A DNA stretch of 11,077 nt from JAYZQT01 sp964412235 (lineage in GTDB: Bacteria; Pseudomonadota; Alphaproteobacteria; MPNO01; UBA830): assembly GCA_964412235.1 (NCBI GenBank), contig CAYPNT010000093.1:1-11077 (forward strand), in the 5' to 3' direction. Position 1 is the stretch's first letter. Each line of letters begins with the position of its first letter. The notes under the pieces were generated by a model. That model saw only the letters and a list, made by a program, of their open reading frames with translations, did not search any database and had not been told where the DNA came from. Positions 1-6,332 of this stretch are shown here, one piece after another. The translations under genes were made by a program, and so were the position numbers.

Positions 1-481
1 TCATAGCGCCACCGAAGGTGCCGCAGGTGGCTGTATTATGCCAGACTTTGTAGTGAATCTCCCCAACCGACATTCCAACTCGCGTGCACGCTTCGAACCC
101 ATAGAGCAGAGCTCTCAAAAACACTGATCCAGAGGCGCCATTTTCCTTTGCCAACGCTAACGCCACGGGAATTGTCACACAGCCGGGATGAAGAACAGAA
201 GCTTTGTGCAGATCGTCAACCTCCAAGATGTGGGTCAAACCACCCATTACAAACGCCCGCCGTCCAGAATCTGCCTCCCGACCCTGGAGATAGGATAAGA
301 GCTTTTTCCCAGGGGAAGTTCGCCGACCAGCGAGCATATTCGAAATGCCATCCAGGGTTAGCAATGACATCACTTTTAGGTCTGCCTTCTCGATTGGTTT
401 ATTACGGATCAACGAAATCAGGCCTGCGGTAAGGGTTGCATCACCTTCGCTTTCCTGAAAATCTTTCGCGTTGGTATTCAT
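1..481 (-). CDS. MmgE/PrpD family protein, N-terminal part (cut by window edge)
   Basis: I translated this frame from the reverse strand. It opens with ATG at 481, preceded by GAGG with a 5-nt spacer, and gives 160 residues without a stop before the window ends. Typical MmgE/PrpD blocks are present: an aspartate/histidine segment HILEVDDLHKASVLHPG at about residues 84-100, followed by an alanine-rich helix and a GASG turn, and then WHNTATCGTFGGAM at about 147-160. Full-length members are usually about 450 residues, so roughly the first third is seen. The family includes 2-methylcitrate dehydratase (PrpD), cis-aconitate decarboxylase and many uncharacterised members found in catabolic islands. 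Substrate cannot be told from this part. The gene is divergent from the alpha/beta hydrolase at 612 and does not belong to the long operon. Family assignment is firm; function is open. Confidence 0.9.
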   Translation of the reverse strand, partial: MNTNAKDFQESEGDATLTAGLISLIRNKPIEKADLKVMSLLTLDGISNMLAGRRTSPGKKLLSYLQGREADSGRRAFVMGGLTHILEVDDLHKASVLHPGCVTIPVALALAKENGASGSVFLRALLYGFEACTRVGMSVGEIHYKVWHNTATCGTFGGAM

Positions 482-496
482 TTTTTCCTCATTGGC

Positions 497-532
497 TGCA
501 TTGATAATATTATATGCAAGAGTGCGATGCAT
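497..532. promoter_or_regulatory. AT-rich imperfect palindrome with repeated ATGCA/TGCAT; possible operator and leftward -10
   Basis: In the divergent region, TGCAT (497-501) and ATGCA (514-518) flank a perfect 10-bp palindrome ATAATATTAT (504-513). A further ATGCAT lies at 527-532. On the minus strand, TATAAT at 514-509 lies about 28-33 bases upstream of the ATG of the MmgE/PrpD gene and could be its -10 box, but no good -35 is visible. A second minus-strand TATAAT lies at 558-553. The arrangement could be an operator for a divergent regulator. It could equally be chance in AT-rich DNA, and no regulator gene lies in the window. Confidence 0.3.
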
Positions 533-563
533 AAAGAACCCATCGCCTCTAAATTATAGCCGT

Positions 564-591
564 TTGAAACAGACTGGGATGTACTGATAAT
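564..591 (+). promoter_or_regulatory. Predicted sigma70-type promoter for the alpha/beta hydrolase
   Basis: TTGAAA at 564-569 (5 of 6 match to TTGACA) and GATAAT at 586-591 (5 of 6 match to TATAAT) are separated by 16 bp. A start site near 598 would give a very short leader of about 14 nt before the ATG at 612. The position is right for the rightward gene. This is a by-eye match only. Confidence 0.5.
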
Positions 592-611
592 ATGGTCGGT
601 AGAGAAATAAA

Positions 612-1415
612 ATGACAATCAATCCCCTCAACGTCGACTACACGGAGACTGGATCCGGTCCTTTAATTGTTTTAGTGCACTCCAGCGCGTCCAATGCGCG
701 GCAATGGCGCCAACTCATGGACGATCTAAACGGTCGGTGTCATTTAATTGCTATCAACCTATTTGGTTATGGAACGACCCCGCCGTGGTCAGGCACAAAT
801 TACCAGACACTAAAAAATCATGCGGACTTAGTAGAGAGTATAATTCCCAAAGAAAACAAAAATATATGTATAGTCGGTCATTCCTTTGGTGGCTCTGTCG
901 CGATGAAGACTGCTGCACAACTCCCTGATCGGGTCGATCGCCTTATCTTATTGGACCCCAATCCTTTTCCGCTTTTAAAAGAGCGTGGTCGGACCGCTGC
1001 GTTTAACGAGATTCTCGCCCTACGAAACTACGTAAAAGAATGTGGAGATAATGGAGATTGGGCGTCAGCTGGGAAACGATTTGCGGATTATTGGGGTAGC
1101 CCTGGGACCTGGGAAACGATGTCCGAAAAAAGACGAGCAAACTTCATTTCTTCGATACCCCCTAATTATTTTGAATGGGACGCCGTGATGAATGAAGAAA
1201 CTACTATCGCGGAATGGTATGCGTGCTTGCCGAAGAGCACACTTGTGGTTACGGCTCAGAAAACTCCCCGACCAACCCGAGAGCTTTATGAGTTAATGCA
1301 GCAAACCTGCAAAGACTGGCACTTCGAAGATGTACCCTGCGGAGGCCATATGGCACCTGTTACCCACCCGGGTTTGGTAAATCCAATAATTGAAAAATTT
1401 GCCGTAAAATCCTAA
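612..1415 (+). CDS. Alpha/beta hydrolase fold protein
   Basis: 267 residues, normal for a compact alpha/beta hydrolase. The oxyanion-side segment LIVLVHSSASNARQW (about 18-32) is followed by the nucleophile elbow GHSFGG (89-94), with Ser91 as the predicted nucleophile. The histidine is His246 in GGHMAPVTHP. No clear aspartate follows the strand LVVTAQKTPRPTR (211-223), where the canonical acid is expected. Asp115 (LILLDPNP), after the strand that follows the elbow, is a candidate. No signal peptide is seen, so it is probably cytoplasmic. Likely an esterase, C-C hydrolase or similar; the substrate is unknown. The start has only a weak GAGA upstream, but the frame begins just after a good promoter. 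The gene is alone on the plus strand, and its TAA (1413-1415) overlaps the stop of the convergent diiron oxidase gene. Overall the family is certain and the reaction is not. Confidence 0.92.
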   Translation: MTINPLNVDYTETGSGPLIVLVHSSASNARQWRQLMDDLNGRCHLIAINLFGYGTTPPWSGTNYQTLKNHADLVESIIPKENKNICIVGHSFGGSVAMKTAAQLPDRVDRLILLDPNPFPLLKERGRTAAFNEILALRNYVKECGDNGDWASAGKRFADYWGSPGTWETMSEKRRANFISSIPPNYFEWDAVMNEETTIAEWYACLPKSTLVVTAQKTPRPTRELYELMQQTCKDWHFEDVPCGGHMAPVTHPGLVNPIIEKFAVKS

Positions 1416-2164
1416 TTCATCGCAGGAGGGAGCGGGTCCTTTTCACCAAGGGCCACGTATCGATACGTATCATTAGTGGAGGCCCAACGGAGCATGCAAG
1501 CCTGCTCCGACACTTCTCGCGCCCGGTCATGTAACGCCGGATCTTGGAGATGAGCGGCACAAAGATCGAGTTGTCGTCTAGAGTGCTCAAGATCTGCACT
1601 CTCGTGTTCCACGAAAAATTTAATTTCTTTTGCGTTCCTCTCATAACCATAATGCTTTGCGAACGCTGGTATGGTCACCTCCGCATTCAATTCTGGTTGT
1701 TGTCCCTCCTGGGTCGATAGCATAGCGAGAGCTACTCCGACCGGCTCGGTTTCACAAACATGACGATAATGCAATTGCCTTGCCCACCAGGCCGGCGACG
1801 GTTCTACGTTCAGAACCTCTTCTTCACTCATACCTGCAGCCGCACAAAAATCGAAAATCATTTCAGAATGGTTGTGAGCTTCACCATCTGGCCCCGCCAA
1901 AAGACCTTGCTCTTCAGCGAGGTTTTCAATCATCATGGCTTGCACATCTTTCGATGCGCGGACGATCATGAGCGCAAACGCTTCATAGGCATATTTAACA
2001 AATTTTCCATGTAGCGCCATATAGGTGCCCAATACCTTAAGGTCTAGTTTTCCATCCGCCAGATCGCGGAACATGGGGTGATGTTTTGTATGCCACCGAT
2101 CACGTATGGCGACCACATCATCGACGACCGTTCCGACGCCAGATTTTGATCCGTCAGGTGCCAT
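1412..2164 (-). CDS. Heme-oxygenase-like diiron oxidase (TenA/PqqC/CADD-type fold)
   Basis: 250 residues, predicted mostly helical and cytoplasmic. The pattern fits iron-containing heme-oxygenase-like oxidases/oxygenases (HDO). IENLAEEQG (79-87) supplies a carboxylate (Glu84 or Glu85), with histidines at 97/99. Glu153 (TQEGQQPE) is a candidate middle ligand. EHESADLEH (186-194) shows His187-x3-Asp191-x2-His194, the same spacing as the last three ligands of Chlamydia CADD. Members of this fold include PqqC, CADD, UndA, BesC and N-oxygenases, which carry out O2-dependent oxidation, C-C cleavage or decarboxylation of small molecules. Having both the Glu and the H-x3-D-x2-H set argues for a metal oxidase rather than a TenA thiaminase. 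The start is supported by AGGAG six bases before the ATG. It is the last gene of the long operon, 16 nt after an amidohydrolase. Its TAG overlaps the stop of the convergent hydrolase gene. The substrate is unknown. Confidence 0.85.
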   Translation of the reverse strand: MAPDGSKSGVGTVVDDVVAIRDRWHTKHHPMFRDLADGKLDLKVLGTYMALHGKFVKYAYEAFALMIVRASKDVQAMMIENLAEEQGLLAGPDGEAHNHSEMIFDFCAAAGMSEEEVLNVEPSPAWWARQLHYRHVCETEPVGVALAMLSTQEGQQPELNAEVTIPAFAKHYGYERNAKEIKFFVEHESADLEHSRRQLDLCAAHLQDPALHDRAREVSEQACMLRWASTNDTYRYVALGEKDPLPPAMN

Positions 2165-2180
2165 TTTGAACTCCTATCAT

Positions 2181-3410
2181 TTATGTGGGTGGCTGGTAGT
2201 CCGGATATCTATCAGAAACATCCACTCCTAATAATCTTCGGGCGTTCTCCCCGAGAATATTCTTCTTCTGTCTTTCATCAAGAAACGGCAAATCATAAAT
2301 GACGCTCGGGACATCCATGTCCCAGTGCGGGTAATCCGAACACCAACATAATTGGGTCTCCGCGTTTATCATTTTGAACGTCATCTCTAGAATATCAAGA
2401 TTGTGGGGCATCTCCATCGGCTGCGACGAGTAGTACATTTCAGCCATATATTCGCTGGGAAGCCGTTTCAACAAAGGAGCCTCAGAGGAACGCATACGAT
2501 AATCATTGTCCAAGCGTTGCATCAACCATGGAACCCAGGCAAGACCCGATTCAATCCACATTACGTCCAGCTTGGGAAAACGTTCTGGAAGTCCGTTGAT
2601 AATCCAATTACACATATGAACCGCGTTGAAGATAGTAAACCCCAACGCATGGGTTACAAGAAAGCGGTTTGTATTCCCGAGAAGTTGATCATTCCAACTA
2701 TAGGAACCATGAAAGGCTAGCGGCTTACCCATTTCCTCAATAAGCGAATAGGTCTTCATGTAGGCATTATCATAAACCGGCTTATACCGGGTGGAGACCA
2801 CCATGAAACCACATACGCCTGGCGCGTCACCGAAGTCTTGCACAGTCTTATACGCTGCTTCTGGATCATTAAATGGGAGATACAGCATCGTCTTGAGGCG
2901 ATTTTCATTAGCCAGTATTTTTTCTGTCAGCCAACGATTATAGGCGCGTGACATCGCTACCTCATATTCCGGTACCGGATGAAGGCCCAATAAAAGCATT
3001 GGAGATGGAAACAGCATCGCGTAATCCACACCCATTGCATCCATCCACTTTAATGAAAGGTGAATGTCTCTATGGGTACCGTCCCCCGGCGTTTCTTCCA
3101 TTTTACGCAACGGATAACGGGTTACGCGCCCCGCAACATCCTGAGAACCAGGACTACCAACCATGAAGGGGTTTACGGGTACCGTTCCGCCAGCTGTGTA
3201 TACCTGTCCGGTACGGCGCAAAACAGGATCTTCGATAAACTCGATGATATCCTTCATAGATTCGTTTTCGTAATGATGACAATCAATATCGATCACTAAC
3301 GTCTCTTCGAGACTACGTCGGTCACGTTGGCGGGCAGCATTAATCAGAAGTTTCGACGTATCAAACTCTTCAATACTCATCTTGTGCAGATGATCTGTGG
3401 GGATTTCCAT
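2181..3410 (-). CDS. Amidohydrolase-2 family metal-dependent hydrolase/decarboxylase, copy A
   Basis: 409 residues. Amidohydrolase_2 (TIM-barrel) marks in order: strand-1 metal motif DIDCHHYE (41-48); LAFHG with His234; THALG with His254; and the late metal aspartate in CSDYPHWD (Asp359). The family includes ACMSD, gamma-resorcylate and 5-carboxyvanillate decarboxylases, and true hydrolases. The sequence alone does not decide between C-C cleavage and hydrolysis. No signal peptide. GGAG stands six bases before the ATG. Residues 1-388 are identical to the next gene upstream (copy B), down to every base. The C-terminus (LLGVDVSDRYPDYQPPT) and the stop codon (TAA versus TGA) differ. It lies 27 nt downstream of copy B and 16 nt upstream of the diiron oxidase, so it is probably co-transcribed with both. 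Confidence 0.93.
   Translation of the reverse strand: MEIPTDHLHKMSIEEFDTSKLLINAARQRDRRSLEETLVIDIDCHHYENESMKDIIEFIEDPVLRRTGQVYTAGGTVPVNPFMVGSPGSQDVAGRVTRYPLRKMEETPGDGTHRDIHLSLKWMDAMGVDYAMLFPSPMLLLGLHPVPEYEVAMSRAYNRWLTEKILANENRLKTMLYLPFNDPEAAYKTVQDFGDAPGVCGFMVVSTRYKPVYDNAYMKTYSLIEEMGKPLAFHGSYSWNDQLLGNTNRFLVTHALGFTIFNAVHMCNWIINGLPERFPKLDVMWIESGLAWVPWLMQRLDNDYRMRSSEAPLLKRLPSEYMAEMYYSSQPMEMPHNLDILEMTFKMINAETQLCWCSDYPHWDMDVPSVIYDLPFLDERQKKNILGENARRLLGVDVSDRYPDYQPPT
2245..3410 (-). repeat. Direct tandem repeat, unit A (1,166 bp)
   Basis: Reading both copies line by line, I found every base of 2245-3410 the same as 3502-4667, a constant offset of 1,257. Identity begins exactly at the start codon and ends 64 bp before the end of the gene. 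I found no transposase, inverted repeats or target-site duplications around it. Confidence 0.93.
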
Positions 3411-3437
3411 CAGCAGCTCCGTTCAGTTAATGCTACC

Positions 3438-4667
3438 TCAAGACGGAGGTTGGTAATTCGGAAAACGATCAGACACGTCCATGTTGTAGAGCCTCCGAGC
3501 ATTCTCCCCGAGAATATTCTTCTTCTGTCTTTCATCAAGAAACGGCAAATCATAAATGACGCTCGGGACATCCATGTCCCAGTGCGGGTAATCCGAACAC
3601 CAACATAATTGGGTCTCCGCGTTTATCATTTTGAACGTCATCTCTAGAATATCAAGATTGTGGGGCATCTCCATCGGCTGCGACGAGTAGTACATTTCAG
3701 CCATATATTCGCTGGGAAGCCGTTTCAACAAAGGAGCCTCAGAGGAACGCATACGATAATCATTGTCCAAGCGTTGCATCAACCATGGAACCCAGGCAAG
3801 ACCCGATTCAATCCACATTACGTCCAGCTTGGGAAAACGTTCTGGAAGTCCGTTGATAATCCAATTACACATATGAACCGCGTTGAAGATAGTAAACCCC
3901 AACGCATGGGTTACAAGAAAGCGGTTTGTATTCCCGAGAAGTTGATCATTCCAACTATAGGAACCATGAAAGGCTAGCGGCTTACCCATTTCCTCAATAA
4001 GCGAATAGGTCTTCATGTAGGCATTATCATAAACCGGCTTATACCGGGTGGAGACCACCATGAAACCACATACGCCTGGCGCGTCACCGAAGTCTTGCAC
4101 AGTCTTATACGCTGCTTCTGGATCATTAAATGGGAGATACAGCATCGTCTTGAGGCGATTTTCATTAGCCAGTATTTTTTCTGTCAGCCAACGATTATAG
4201 GCGCGTGACATCGCTACCTCATATTCCGGTACCGGATGAAGGCCCAATAAAAGCATTGGAGATGGAAACAGCATCGCGTAATCCACACCCATTGCATCCA
4301 TCCACTTTAATGAAAGGTGAATGTCTCTATGGGTACCGTCCCCCGGCGTTTCTTCCATTTTACGCAACGGATAACGGGTTACGCGCCCCGCAACATCCTG
4401 AGAACCAGGACTACCAACCATGAAGGGGTTTACGGGTACCGTTCCGCCAGCTGTGTATACCTGTCCGGTACGGCGCAAAACAGGATCTTCGATAAACTCG
4501 ATGATATCCTTCATAGATTCGTTTTCGTAATGATGACAATCAATATCGATCACTAACGTCTCTTCGAGACTACGTCGGTCACGTTGGCGGGCAGCATTAA
4601 TCAGAAGTTTCGACGTATCAAACTCTTCAATACTCATCTTGTGCAGATGATCTGTGGGGATTTCCAT
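3438..4667 (-). CDS. Amidohydrolase-2 family metal-dependent hydrolase/decarboxylase, copy B
   Basis: 409 residues, the same length as copy A and with the same metal and catalytic residues (DIDCHHYE, His234, His254, Asp359). The two proteins therefore very probably have the same chemistry. Only the last ~20 residues differ: copy B ends RLYNMDVSDRFPNYQPPS. The start is supported by GGGAG six bases before the ATG; the flank upstream of the ATG is not shared with copy A beyond the Shine-Dalgarno core. It lies 35 nt after the small unknown gene and 27 nt before copy A. Two functional genes with intact frames suggest gene dosage or hetero-oligomer formation, unless the repeat is an assembly error. 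The fold is certain; the substrate is not known. Confidence 0.93.
   Translation of the reverse strand: MEIPTDHLHKMSIEEFDTSKLLINAARQRDRRSLEETLVIDIDCHHYENESMKDIIEFIEDPVLRRTGQVYTAGGTVPVNPFMVGSPGSQDVAGRVTRYPLRKMEETPGDGTHRDIHLSLKWMDAMGVDYAMLFPSPMLLLGLHPVPEYEVAMSRAYNRWLTEKILANENRLKTMLYLPFNDPEAAYKTVQDFGDAPGVCGFMVVSTRYKPVYDNAYMKTYSLIEEMGKPLAFHGSYSWNDQLLGNTNRFLVTHALGFTIFNAVHMCNWIINGLPERFPKLDVMWIESGLAWVPWLMQRLDNDYRMRSSEAPLLKRLPSEYMAEMYYSSQPMEMPHNLDILEMTFKMINAETQLCWCSDYPHWDMDVPSVIYDLPFLDERQKKNILGENARRLYNMDVSDRFPNYQPPS
3502..4667 (-). repeat. Direct tandem repeat, unit B (1,166 bp)
   Basis: Partner of the unit at 2245-3410, same orientation and no gaps. Between the two units lie the diverged 3' end of copy B (3438-3501, 39 of 64 bases match copy A) and a 27-bp spacer carrying copy A's ribosome binding site. 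Confidence 0.93.
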
Positions 4668-4702
4668 ATCGCGCTCCCTTTTCCGCTTCTATGTAATCGG
4701 TT

Positions 4703-5110
4703 TTATCCGCTAGACCAGGCTTGCCACATACCCAGTTCAAATAATTCGATGTTAACAGCTTGCAGCATTGCAGTCGTCATTATCATAACCGACGTCACTG
4801 GCATTCCGCGACCATTAACAAACGGATCCCAACGCTCACCTGCCTGAAACCGAACCGTGTACAGCTTCGTTAGTGCATCGAGACCCTCCTGGATCATTTC
4901 AGGCGATGGTGTCTCACCGTCAGGTAGGTCTATGATCTTGCGAGCAAGCTCCTTAAGTACAGCCGTTTCGTTCCCAACATTAGCGAGTGGATCTCCTGTT
5001 TCCTCCGCAATGCGCTGCACGGCCTTCCCGTGGAACGGAGAGTTTTTGACCTCCTCTGGGAGTTCATCAGACGACGACATAAATTCCGTCATCCTTCTCA
5101 ACAACATCAT
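4703..5110 (-). CDS. Small uncharacterised protein in the Rieske/amidohydrolase module
   Basis: Up to 135 residues; I do not recognise the family. It is probably soluble and largely helical. It has an acidic N-terminal third (SSSDELPEEVKNSPFHGK), a middle LARKIIDLPDGETPSPEMIQEGLDAL region and a C-terminal half with RFQAGERWDPF and NGRGMPVTSV followed by a hydrophobic helix. No cysteine pairs or metal motif are visible. The start is uncertain. ATG at 5110 has GAG five bases upstream, but it overlaps the Rieske gene by 44 nt. ATG at 5080 (MSSSDELP) would overlap by only 14 nt and gives a more ordinary N-terminus; 5092 is also possible. The tight coupling to the Rieske gene and the 35-nt gap to the amidohydrolase suggest a subunit or accessory protein of that module (inference). 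A real gene is likely because it fills the operon in frame and no other reading fits. Confidence 0.75.
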   Translation of the reverse strand: MMLLRRMTEFMSSSDELPEEVKNSPFHGKAVQRIAEETGDPLANVGNETAVLKELARKIIDLPDGETPSPEMIQEGLDALTKLYTVRFQAGERWDPFVNGRGMPVTSVMIMTTAMLQAVNIELFELGMWQAWSSG

Positions 5111-5435
5111 ATTTTCTCAGACGAAACTTTCGGTCTGCCACCATGTCACCCGTTTCAAGGTCAAATTCCCAGCCGTGCCACGGACAAACGATATGCATTT
5201 CGTCGTGATTAAAGGTCATACCTTGATACGTTTTATCCTCAGCGATAACCTCTTCCACTTTTGCCATTAAAAGACCTTCGCAGGCGGGTCCACCTTGATG
5301 GGGGCAAACGTTCTGATAGGCAAACAGATCACCGTTTACCCGGTACACACCAATCTCATAGTTTCCGTTCGGAACAATCTTCCTTTCTCCGTCGGGAAGA
5401 TCGCTCGATTTTGAGACAAAAAGTTCCTTAGCCAT
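5067..5435 (-). CDS. Rieske [2Fe-2S] ferredoxin-like protein
   Basis: 122 residues. Cluster ligands are visible as CPHQGG (Cys44, His46) and CPWHGW (Cys84, His87), the standard C-x-H ... C-x2-H Rieske set. This is a stand-alone Rieske domain and not an oxygenase alpha subunit, because no mononuclear-iron domain follows. It is soluble with no leader. The loop between the two motifs is 37 residues, longer than the 15-20 usual in small Rieske ferredoxins, with an inserted charged segment around 58-80 (KVEEVIAEDKTYQGM). The likely role is electron transfer to an oxygenase. In this operon the only candidate acceptor is the diiron oxidase at 1412-2164. The start is backed by AGG four bases before the ATG. 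The 3' end overlaps the start of the small unknown gene, which implies translational coupling. Confidence 0.93.
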   Translation of the reverse strand: MAKELFVSKSSDLPDGERKIVPNGNYEIGVYRVNGDLFAYQNVCPHQGGPACEGLLMAKVEEVIAEDKTYQGMTFNHDEMHIVCPWHGWEFDLETGDMVADRKFRLRKYDVVEKDDGIYVVV

Positions 5436-5462
5436 TTTTCCTGGTATCCCCCATTTATTTCA

Positions 5463-6332
5463 TTAATTTGTAGCCACAACGCCGAGGCCACCTGAGGCAC
5501 TAGATTGTCCTTTCTTACCCTTCGTAGTAGTCGGAGCCATGTGTCGATTTACATGGTCTTGAAGTCTGGTCATCCCGACATTCGCAGCAGCCGCGAGAGC
5601 AAAGATAATTATGATTATTGCGTACATCGGGGCAATTTGAAACTGCTCATAATACACACCAAGCCGATAACCCAACCCCCCATCAGCAAATTTTAATTCT
5701 GCGACGAGGACACCAATTACGGTAATCGCCATTCCGAGGCGTAAACCCGTAATCACTGGGTTAACCATGGCCGGTACATATATTTTTGTTATCATTTGTA
5801 TTCGGCTCAGGTTGAAACTCTTTCCAACTCTGATCAAAACTGGATTAATCAAAACCATTCCCAGCGTGGTAGAGAACACAACAGGGAAAAACGCGGATAA
5901 AGACCCCTTGGCCATTTTACTTTCTATTCCCGTACCAAACATTAAGAAAAGTATAGGAAGAAATATTATTTTTGGCGTAGACCCGATAGCATTTAAGTAC
6001 GGCTCAAGCGATCTACGAAATACATCATTAGTCCCCATCCAAATACCAAGAAGGACCGCGACGATGGACCCTACAATGAAACCCACTATATGTTCGGCAA
6101 AAGTTATACCTAAATCTCGATAGAAACCCGCTGTTATAATTTCTTCAAACACTGCGGCTAAAATTACCCAAATGTGCGGAATTACATCGCCGTACAGAAT
6201 GCCAATTGATCCGACACCTGCAAAAACTTCCCAAGCAAGAATAAGGCCGATCACGGTAATCAGCCGTATACGGCCTACGGACAACTCACCACTTGTTACT
6301 TTGGTAGCAGTTGTCATGCTGGCCTGAGCCAT
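5463..6332 (-). CDS. ABC transporter permease, SsuC/TauC/NitT type (second permease)
   Basis: 289 residues from the ATG at 6332. Inner-membrane protein of the BPD_transp_1 family with about six hydrophobic segments. The cytoplasmic EAA-like loop is seen around 168-198: VGKSFNLSRIQMITKIYVP, followed by a GLR. The C-terminus is a long polar tail rich in Lys, Ser and Gly. Start choice: the frame stays open to a TTG at 6356, but the ATG at 6332 has GGTGG four bases upstream and fits better. A third option is the ATG at 6317, which overlaps the stop of the upstream permease as ATGA. With 6332 the two permease genes overlap by 19 nt. It pairs with the permease at 6314-7063 as a probable heterodimer energised by the ATPase at 8134. 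Confidence 0.93.
   Translation of the reverse strand: MAQASMTTATKVTSGELSVGRIRLITVIGLILAWEVFAGVGSIGILYGDVIPHIWVILAAVFEEIITAGFYRDLGITFAEHIVGFIVGSIVAVLLGIWMGTNDVFRRSLEPYLNAIGSTPKIIFLPILFLMFGTGIESKMAKGSLSAFFPVVFSTTLGMVLINPVLIRVGKSFNLSRIQMITKIYVPAMVNPVITGLRLGMAITVIGVLVAELKFADGGLGYRLGVYYEQFQIAPMYAIIIIIFALAAAANVGMTRLQDHVNRHMAPTTTKGKKGQSSASGGLGVVATN

Noticed and set aside
148..432. Plus-strand open frame of 94 codons
   Set aside because: The opposite strand reads as an MmgE/PrpD protein with conserved motifs over the same bases.
1437..1456. Possible hairpin GGTCCTT/AAGGGCC as a terminator for the hydrolase
   Set aside because: The stem needs a G-U pair and no U-tract follows, so it does not meet the usual criteria for an intrinsic terminator.
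1455..1468. Perfect 14-bp palindrome ACGTATCGATACGT
   Set aside because: Lies in the coding end of the diiron oxidase. A 14-bp palindrome is expected by chance about once in a window this size, and there is no T-run for a terminator.
2403..2720. Plus-strand open frame of 105 codons, repeated identically at 3660-3977
   Set aside because: It is antisense to the amidohydrolase genes and is duplicated only because the genes are. The minus-strand frames carry clear family motifs.
2181..4667. Duplicated block as an insertion sequence or composite transposon
   Set aside because: Identity stops exactly at gene borders, there are no terminal inverted repeats or transposase, and the content is a metabolic enzyme.
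4857..5270. Plus-strand open frame of 137 codons across the small gene and the Rieske gene
   Set aside because: It is antisense to the Rieske cluster motifs, has no recognisable domain and no good ribosome binding site, and spans two real genes.
5767..6123. Plus-strand open frame of 118 codons
   Set aside because: Antisense to a clear permease; its hydrophobic look mirrors the membrane gene.
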